The translations under genes were made by a program, and so were the position numbers. Positions 5,685 through 10,520 of a stretch of 10,520 bases of DNA are shown piece after piece. Location: NCBI GenBank assembly GCA_904420055.1, contig CAJFTV010000127.1, positions 1 to 10,520 of the forward strand, read 5' to 3'. Every line of letters starts with the position of its first letter. Position 1 is the first letter of the stretch. Source of the DNA: Candidatus Alloscillospira gallinarum (GTDB lineage: Bacteria; Bacillota; Clostridia; Oscillospirales; Oscillospiraceae). The notes below the pieces were generated by a model. It was not told where the DNA came from. It saw only the letters and a list, made by a program, of their open reading frames with translations, and did not search any database.

Positions 5685-8216
5685 ATGAGCAAAAAACCAC
5701 AGTATAACAGTGAAGATATCAGGTTTCCGGACCAGACCATAGTGACCTCTAATCTTGTGGAAGAGATGGAAAAGTCATATATGGACTATGCCATGTCTGT
5801 CATAGTGGGAAGGGCTCTTCCTGACGTTCGTGACGGTCTTAAGCCTGTTCACAGGCGTATTTTGTATGCGATGTATGAGGATAACCTCACAAGTGACCGG
5901 CCTTTTAAAAAGTCCGCCACATGTGTGGGTGACGTTCTCGGTAGATACCACCCCCATGGAGATGCCTCAGTTTACGATGCTCTTGTGCGCCTTGCGCAGG
6001 ACTTTTCTATGCGTTATCCCCTTGTTGACGGACACGGAAACTTTGGCTCTGTAGACGGAGACCCGGCGGCCGCCTACCGATATACGGAGGCGAGAATGTC
6101 CAGAATCTCAAATGAGATGCTCCGGGAAATCGAAAAGGACACTGTTGACTGGGACCCTAACTTTGACGAGAGCAGAAAAGAACCCCGCGTCCTTCCCAGC
6201 CGTTTTCCAAACCTGCTTGTTAACGGCTCTTCCGGTATCGCCGTAGGTATGGCAACCAATATACCACCCCACAATCTCAAAGAGGTTATTGACGCCTGCA
6301 TATGCGTGCTTGATAACCCTGACGCGGATTTAAATGACCTTATGGAGTACATAAAAGGTCCGGATTTCCCTACGAGAGGAATAATTTTGGGACGGACAGG
6401 CATAAGGGCTGCCTATTCAACAGGGCGCGGCCGCGTTTGCGTAAGAGCCCGGACAGAGTTTGAAGAGTTTAATCAGGGCAGAACAAGGATAATCGTCACT
6501 GAGCTTCCCTATCAGGTCAACAAGAAGATGCTCATTAAGAACATGGCCGACCAGGTAAATGAAAAGCGCCTTGAGGGAATATCCGACCTCAGAGACGAGT
6601 CTGACAGAAACGGTATGCGAATTGTAATAGAGCTCAAAAGGGACGCAAATCCCCAGGTCGTGTTGAACCGCCTTTTCTCTCAGACCCAGATGCAGACCAC
6701 ATTTGCAATAAATATGCTGGCTCTGGTTAACGACCAGAAGCAGCCGAAAATACTGTCTCTCCGCCATATTCTTGATGAATATCTGGCGTTTCAGGAGGAC
6801 ATTATAATCCGACGCACAAAATATGACCTCAAAAAGGCTGAGGACAGAGCCCACCTTTTGGAGGGACTTCTCATTGCACAGGACAACATTGACGAGGTCA
6901 TAAGAATTATACGCACCAGCTATGACGATGCAAAGAGCCGCCTTATGGAGAGGTTTGGCCTGTCTGAAATTCAGGCCCAGGCAATACTGGAAATGCAGCT
7001 CAGACGCCTCCAGGGTCTTGAAAAGGAAAAGCTCGAAAATGAATATAAGGAGCTTGAGGAGCGCATTGCGTATTTTAAAGACCTCTTGGCGTCAGAGGAC
7101 AAGATTAAGGGTGTACTGAAGGACGAGCTAATTGAAATCCGGGATAAATACGGAGATGAGCGTATTACCGAAATTCAGGACGTCGAGGACGAAATTGATA
7201 TTGAGGACCTCATTGAGGTTGAAGAATGTGTATATACAATGACTGATGCGGGGTATATTAAGCGCACTTCTGCCGGGGAGTACACTGCCCAGAAGCGGGG
7301 CGGCAAGGGCGTTAAGGCGATGTCTACCCGTGAGGAGGACTTTGTCGATACACTGTTTACTGCCTCAACCCACGATGTTATCCTGTTCTTTACAAGTCTC
7401 GGCAGGGTATATAAGAAAAAAGGCTATATGATACCGGAGGCGGGCAGAACGGCAAGAGGCACAAATATTGTGAACATACTTCCCCTGCAGCCCGATGAAA
7501 AGGTGTCGGCAATGATTAAAATCCCACACACCTTAAGCGAGTCTGAAAGCGGCGGCTATATCATGTTTGTCACGAAAAACGGCACGGTAAAGCGCATGGA
7601 CGTGGACGAGCTCAGCCATATCCGCACCGGTGGAATAAGGGCGATAACCCTGGACGAGGACGACTCGCTTCTGTCGGTTCTCCATACCGACGGCAAAAAC
7701 CTTGTGCTAATTGCCACACATGACGGCATGGCAATCTGCTTTGACGAAAACGACGTGCGGCCTATGGGCAGGACTGCCGCCGGAGTAAGGGGAATAAAGC
7801 TCCGTGAGGGCGATTACTGTGTAGGCGCCGCAATTGCAATGCAGAATGATGTGCTGCTGTCTGTCACTGAAAAAGGATACGGAAAACGTACACCTGTTTC
7901 AGAATACCTCCGCGGAGGAGACGGTGAGGAAAAAACCGCCCAGAACAGAGGCGGAATGGGACTTAAAAACTACAATGTCACTGAGAAAACGGGCAGTGTT
8001 GCAGGAGTGAAAATTGTCACCGATAATGACGACGTCATGGTGATATCCGACGACGGCACAATAATCCGTATGCCTGTATCCGATATAAGCACGTATAAGC
8101 GTGATACCCAGGGTGTAAAGCTCATGAGAATAGGAGAGAATACAAGGGTAATTTCAATCGCCGTGATGGAACGGGAGGACGAGCAGGAAGAGGAGACGTC
8201 CAAAACTCAGGAATGA
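5685..8216 (+). CDS. gyrA: DNA gyrase subunit A
   Basis: The product is 843 residues, within the GyrA range. GyrA cuts and rejoins DNA through a tyrosine and wraps DNA on its C-terminal domain. The winged-helix region contains HPHGD (89-93) and the catalytic Tyr133 in AYRYTEARM. A long coiled-coil segment lies around 375-480. The C-terminal beta-pinwheel carries the GyrA box QKRGGKG (536-542), needed for wrapping and distinguishing GyrA from ParC, plus a degenerate echo QNRGGMG (753-759). The tail after about 829 is very acidic (EREDEQEEETSK). At the main quinolone position (E. coli Ser83) this protein has Ala94, with Ser95 and Asp98 following. The ATG at 5685 has GGAG at 5674-5677, which can be trapped in a hairpin. 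The gene follows gyrB by 111 bases and precedes rnhA by 25. Confidence 0.98.
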   Translation: MSKKPQYNSEDIRFPDQTIVTSNLVEEMEKSYMDYAMSVIVGRALPDVRDGLKPVHRRILYAMYEDNLTSDRPFKKSATCVGDVLGRYHPHGDASVYDALVRLAQDFSMRYPLVDGHGNFGSVDGDPAAAYRYTEARMSRISNEMLREIEKDTVDWDPNFDESRKEPRVLPSRFPNLLVNGSSGIAVGMATNIPPHNLKEVIDACICVLDNPDADLNDLMEYIKGPDFPTRGIILGRTGIRAAYSTGRGRVCVRARTEFEEFNQGRTRIIVTELPYQVNKKMLIKNMADQVNEKRLEGISDLRDESDRNGMRIVIELKRDANPQVVLNRLFSQTQMQTTFAINMLALVNDQKQPKILSLRHILDEYLAFQEDIIIRRTKYDLKKAEDRAHLLEGLLIAQDNIDEVIRIIRTSYDDAKSRLMERFGLSEIQAQAILEMQLRRLQGLEKEKLENEYKELEERIAYFKDLLASEDKIKGVLKDELIEIRDKYGDERITEIQDVEDEIDIEDLIEVEECVYTMTDAGYIKRTSAGEYTAQKRGGKGVKAMSTREEDFVDTLFTASTHDVILFFTSLGRVYKKKGYMIPEAGRTARGTNIVNILPLQPDEKVSAMIKIPHTLSESESGGYIMFVTKNGTVKRMDVDELSHIRTGGIRAITLDEDDSLLSVLHTDGKNLVLIATHDGMAICFDENDVRPMGRTAAGVRGIKLREGDYCVGAAIAMQNDVLLSVTEKGYGKRTPVSEYLRGGDGEEKTAQNRGGMGLKNYNVTEKTGSVAGVKIVTDNDDVMVISDDGTIIRMPVSDISTYKRDTQGVKLMRIGENTRVISIAVMEREDEQEEETSKTQE

Positions 8217-8243
8217 CCTTTTAACCTGAAGGAGTGACCTTTT
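8210..8243 (+). repeat. Short direct repeat spanning the gyrA end and rnhA start
   Basis: GGAATGACCTTTT (8210-8222) and GGAGTGACCTTTT (8231-8243) match at 12 of 13 bases, 21 bases apart. The first contains the gyrA stop TGA; the second lies between the rnhA ribosome binding site and its TTG start codon, including the first two bases of the start. It may be a small tandem duplication. Confidence 0.5.
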
Positions 8244-8679
8244 GAAGAGCGTTACAATATATACAGACGGCGCGTGCAGCGGAAATCCCGGCCCGGGCGG
8301 CTGGGGCGCCATACTGAGGTACGGCGATAGGAAAAAGGAGATGTCCGGCGGCGCGGCTGAAACAACAAATAATCGCATGGAGCTCACCGGGGTTATAGAG
8401 GCGCTTTCGGCCCTGAAGGAGCCATGCCATGTGTCTCTCTATACTGACTCCCAGTATATTGCAAATGCAATTAATGAGGGGTGGCTTAAATCCTGGATTG
8501 CGCACAATTGGAAACGAAAGACGGGACCTGTAAAAAATGCAGACCTGTGGCAGGAGGTTGTGAGGCTTTTTAAGGTACACAATGTGGAGATACACTGGGT
8601 AAAGGGCCACAGTGAAAACGAGTACAATAACCGCTGTGATGAGCTTGCGGTAGCCGAGAGCAGAAAATTTAAAAAGTAA
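8242..8679 (+). CDS. rnhA: Ribonuclease HI
   Basis: The product is 145 residues, typical of bacterial type I RNase H. It cuts the RNA strand of RNA:DNA hybrids, removing R-loops and helping clear primers. All catalytic residues are present: D9 in YTDGACSGNPGPGGWG, E47 in NNRMEL, D69 in YTDSQY and D133 in NRCDELA, with H123 in WVKGHS as the flexible-loop histidine. The basic protrusion region around HNWKRK (88-93) is also present. The start is TTG at 8242, read as Met, chosen because AAGGAG lies seven bases upstream (8229-8234) and the protein aligns with the family from there. The gene lies 25 bases after gyrA with no terminator between, and a strong terminator follows it, so gyrA and rnhA probably share a transcript. 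Confidence 0.96.
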   Translation: MKSVTIYTDGACSGNPGPGGWGAILRYGDRKKEMSGGAAETTNNRMELTGVIEALSALKEPCHVSLYTDSQYIANAINEGWLKSWIAHNWKRKTGPVKNADLWQEVVRLFKVHNVEIHWVKGHSENEYNNRCDELAVAESRKFKK

Positions 8680-8693
8680 ACTGTAACCTTATG

Positions 8694-8723
8694 AAATCCC
8701 ACGGTAAAAGCCGTGGGATTTTT
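8694..8723 (+). terminator. Rho-independent terminator after rnhA
   Basis: AAATCCCACGG (8694-8704) and CCGTGGGATTT (8711-8721) form a perfect 11-base stem with loop TAAAAG, followed by a T-run reaching 8723. It marks the end of the replication and gyrase transcript and separates it from hcp. Confidence 0.93.
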
Positions 8724-8789
8724 AGTATGCGATAATTTATGTCAGTATGATTTGCGGCTGGATGCATTTAAAATTTTTTAATTTCAATT

Positions 8790-8807
8790 TTGTTGTAAAA
8801 ACAACAA
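8790..8807. promoter_or_regulatory. 18-bp palindromic operator candidate for hcp
   Basis: TTGTTGT (8790-8796), AAAA, ACAACAA (8801-8807) is a perfect inverted repeat. Its centre (8798.5) is 41.5 bases before the start expected about seven bases after the -10 box (near 8840), the classic class II position for CRP/FNR-type activators. HcpR, a CRP/FNR-family regulator, controls hcp in many anaerobes and is a plausible but unproven binder. Confidence 0.6.
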
Positions 8808-8827
8808 GAAAAAATCATAAAGTGTAG

Positions 8828-8833
8828 TATACT
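8828..8833 (+). promoter_or_regulatory. -10 box of the probable hcp promoter
   Basis: TATACT resembles TATAAT at 5 of 6 positions and lies 50 bases before the hcp start codon. The -35 position 17 bases upstream is CAAGAA, with no likeness to TTGACA, which suggests dependence on an activator bound at 8790-8807. It is the best candidate promoter after the rnhA terminator. Confidence 0.55.
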
Positions 8834-8883
8834 TCAGGCAGAAAATCGGTTAAAGGTAAATCATACTGCATGGAGGTATTACT

Positions 8884-10485
8884 ATGGAAAATAAGATGTT
8901 CTGTTTTCAGTGTGAGCAGACAGCTGGATGCAGCGGCTGTACAGGAAAAGCCGGAGCATGTGGAAAGACGAGCTCTGTTGCGCAGCTGCAGGACAAGCTG
9001 ACAGGAGCGCTAATAGGGCTTGCCCGTGCAACAGATGGAGATACGCATCCTGACAGTGTCACGTGGAGTACTATGATTGAGGGACTTTTTGCCACGGTGA
9101 CAAATGTTAACTTCAATGAGAACTCCATAAGAGTGCTGACAGACCGTGTGCACAGTGAAAAAGAAAAGCTTGTAGGTAATCAGTGCTCTGTGTGTTCATC
9201 GCCATGCGGCAGGAATGATGACTATGACATGTCACTTCTGTGGAATGGTGAAGAAGACATTCGCAGTTTAAAATCACTTATACTGTTCGGAGTACGGGGA
9301 ATAGCAGCTTATGCATATCATGCTATGGTGCTGGGTTACACTGATGATGATATTTTCAGGTTTATAGCAAAGGCACTGTTTACTGTGGGCAGTGATTTAG
9401 GTATGGAAGAGCTTCTGTCTGTTGTCATGGAGGTGGGAAAATACAACTTAGCATGTATGGAGCTTCTTGACAGAGCAAACACCGATACTTTCGGGTCTCC
9501 GGAGCCGACAAAGGTAACAATGAAAGTGGAGAAGGGACCATTTATTATTATATCAGGACACGATCTTCTTGCTTTGAAATGTCTGTTAGATCAGACAGAG
9601 GGAAAAGGAATAAATGTCTATACTCACGGTGAAATGCTGCCGGCGCACGCATATCCAAAGCTGAAAAAGTATGCACATTTAAAGGGAAATTTCGGCACAG
9701 CGTGGCAAAACCAGCAAAAGGAGTTAGACGGCGTTCCCGCCCCAATTATCTTCACGACAAATTGTCTTATGCCGCCCAGAGACAGTTATGCCGACAGGGT
9801 CTTTACCACAGAGGTGGTGTCGTATCCCGGAATAACCCACGTAGGTGAAGACAGAGATTTTACTCCGGTAATTAAAAAGGCATTTGAGCTGGGTGGCTAT
9901 GATGAAGACAGGCTTTTTACCGGCATAAACGGGGGAGAGACTCTTACCACTGGTTTTGGTCACAAAGCCGTGTTGGGCGTTGCCGGAAAAGTAGTTGACG
10001 CTGTAAAATCCGGAGCAATAAAGCACTTTTTCCTTGTGGGAGGCTGTGACGGGTCGCGGCCCGGCAGAAACTACTATACTGAATTTGTAAAGAATACGCC
10101 AAAAGACACTGTAGTTCTCACCCTTGCCTGTGGCAAGTACCGCTTTAATGACCTTGATCTTGGAATGATAGGCGGGATTCCGCGGCTAATGGATATCGGA
10201 CAGTGCAACGACGCATACAGCGCAATCAAGATTGCAGTGGCTCTGGCCGAGACATTTGAGTGTAGTGTAAATGAGCTGCCGCTCTCCATGGTACTTTCAT
10301 GGTATGAGCAGAAGGCGGTGTGTATACTTTTGACGCTTATCTATCTCGGAATCAAAAACATAAGGCTTGGCCCAACGCTGCCGGCGTTTGTGTCACCAAA
10401 CGTACTTAACTATCTTGTGGAAAATTTTAATATCGCACCTGTGACAACTCCGGAAGAGGATATGAAAAATCTGCTTAATGCATGA
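8884..10485 (+). CDS. hcp: Hybrid-cluster protein (Hcp, hydroxylamine reductase / NO reductase family)
   Basis: The product is 533 residues and cytoplasmic. Hcp reduces hydroxylamine to ammonia in vitro; it is also reported as a nitric oxide reductase and protein S-nitrosylase, so its likely role is nitrosative and oxidative stress defence. All hybrid-cluster ligands are recognisable: H226 in SGHD, E250 in HGEM, C294 in TNCLMP, C388 in GGCDG, C416 in ACGKYR, C441 in GQCND, E475 in WYEQKA and K477. They sit at a nearly constant offset of 18-19 from the Desulfovibrio vulgaris numbering. The N-terminal cluster cysteines are C7, C10, C19 and C26, with an additional C16. Another motif, CSVCSSPC (101-108), follows. 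The start ATG has GGAGG seven bases upstream (8872-8876). The gene is its own unit after a terminator, with a separate promoter region. Confidence 0.97.
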   Translation: MENKMFCFQCEQTAGCSGCTGKAGACGKTSSVAQLQDKLTGALIGLARATDGDTHPDSVTWSTMIEGLFATVTNVNFNENSIRVLTDRVHSEKEKLVGNQCSVCSSPCGRNDDYDMSLLWNGEEDIRSLKSLILFGVRGIAAYAYHAMVLGYTDDDIFRFIAKALFTVGSDLGMEELLSVVMEVGKYNLACMELLDRANTDTFGSPEPTKVTMKVEKGPFIIISGHDLLALKCLLDQTEGKGINVYTHGEMLPAHAYPKLKKYAHLKGNFGTAWQNQQKELDGVPAPIIFTTNCLMPPRDSYADRVFTTEVVSYPGITHVGEDRDFTPVIKKAFELGGYDEDRLFTGINGGETLTTGFGHKAVLGVAGKVVDAVKSGAIKHFFLVGGCDGSRPGRNYYTEFVKNTPKDTVVLTLACGKYRFNDLDLGMIGGIPRLMDIGQCNDAYSAIKIAVALAETFECSVNELPLSMVLSWYEQKAVCILLTLIYLGIKNIRLGPTLPAFVSPNVLNYLVENFNIAPVTTPEEDMKNLLNA

Positions 10486-10520
10486 TATATTTTGAGGTGA
10501 CAAAAGCGCCAGACCAAAAA
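10486..10520. other. Window end after hcp, nothing assignable
   Basis: Thirty-five bases remain. GAGGTGA (10493-10499) resembles a ribosome binding site, but no start codon at suitable spacing follows before the window ends, so a next gene can be neither claimed nor excluded. No complete hairpin terminator is visible. Confidence 0.3.

Larger units (their letters stand above)
8743..8868. repeat. Three copies of an AAATCATA motif upstream of hcp
   Basis: AAATCATACTG occurs at 8858-8868, its exact reverse complement CAGTATGATTT at 8743-8753 (a perfect 11-base inverted repeat), and a 9 of 11 copy AAATCATAAAG at 8812-8822. The three lie upstream of the palindrome, between it and the -10 box, and in the presumed 5' untranslated region just before the ribosome binding site. 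They could be operator sites for an unknown regulator. Confidence 0.4.

Noticed and set aside
1..10520. CRISPR arrays, insertion sequences, tRNA or rRNA genes, prophage
   Set aside because: I saw no regularly spaced repeats, transposase-like protein, terminal inverted repeats of an element, or RNA gene signatures.

Overview
The window is the chromosomal replication-origin neighbourhood of an anaerobic, low-to-moderate-GC Bacillota, most likely class Clostridia. The evidence is the gene order dnaA-dnaN-yaaA-recF-remB-gyrB-gyrA, which is the Bacillota origin arrangement, the presence of the DUF370 protein between recF and gyrB, and an anaerobe-type Hcp. I cannot name an order or genus. All genes lie on the + strand.

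Layout: 1-498 is the 3' end of dnaA (5' end outside the window). 499-777 is an AT-rich gap that looks like the unwinding part of oriC: degenerate DnaA boxes, then a run of CTA-type trinucleotides (a DnaA-trio pattern), then a block about 90% A+T. 778-3519 is a tightly packed cluster: dnaN (sliding clamp), an S4-domain protein, recF and remB. 3520-3641 is a structured gyrB leader, followed by gyrB (3642-5573), a structured gyrA leader (5574-5684) and gyrA (5685-8216). rnhA (8242-8679) follows gyrA by 25 bp and ends at a strong intrinsic terminator (8694-8723). A separate unit then begins: a regulated-looking promoter region (8724-8883) and hcp (8884-10485), the hybrid-cluster protein. The last 35 bases hold no gene I can support.

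How the genes work together: DnaA opens the origin, DnaN clamps the polymerase, RecF handles gaps and stalled forks, gyrase (GyrB2GyrA2) removes positive supercoils ahead of the fork, and RNase HI removes RNA:DNA hybrids, including the R-loops favoured by negative supercoiling. Hcp is unrelated to replication and is a nitrosative/oxidative stress enzyme with its own control region.

The protein-coding content is conventional. The most unusual material is non-coding. The gyrB and gyrA leaders share a related block whose TCCAT core can pair with each gene's own Shine-Dalgarno sequence. In the gyrA leader two mutually exclusive folds can be drawn by hand, one hiding and one freeing the ribosome binding site, as in a translational switch. 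Upstream of hcp, a perfect 18-bp palindrome is centred about 41.5 bp before the predicted start of a promoter with no recognisable -35 box, the geometry of a class II CRP/FNR-type activator. Three copies of AAATCATA lie around it. All pairing and promoter statements are by eye, with no folding or database search.
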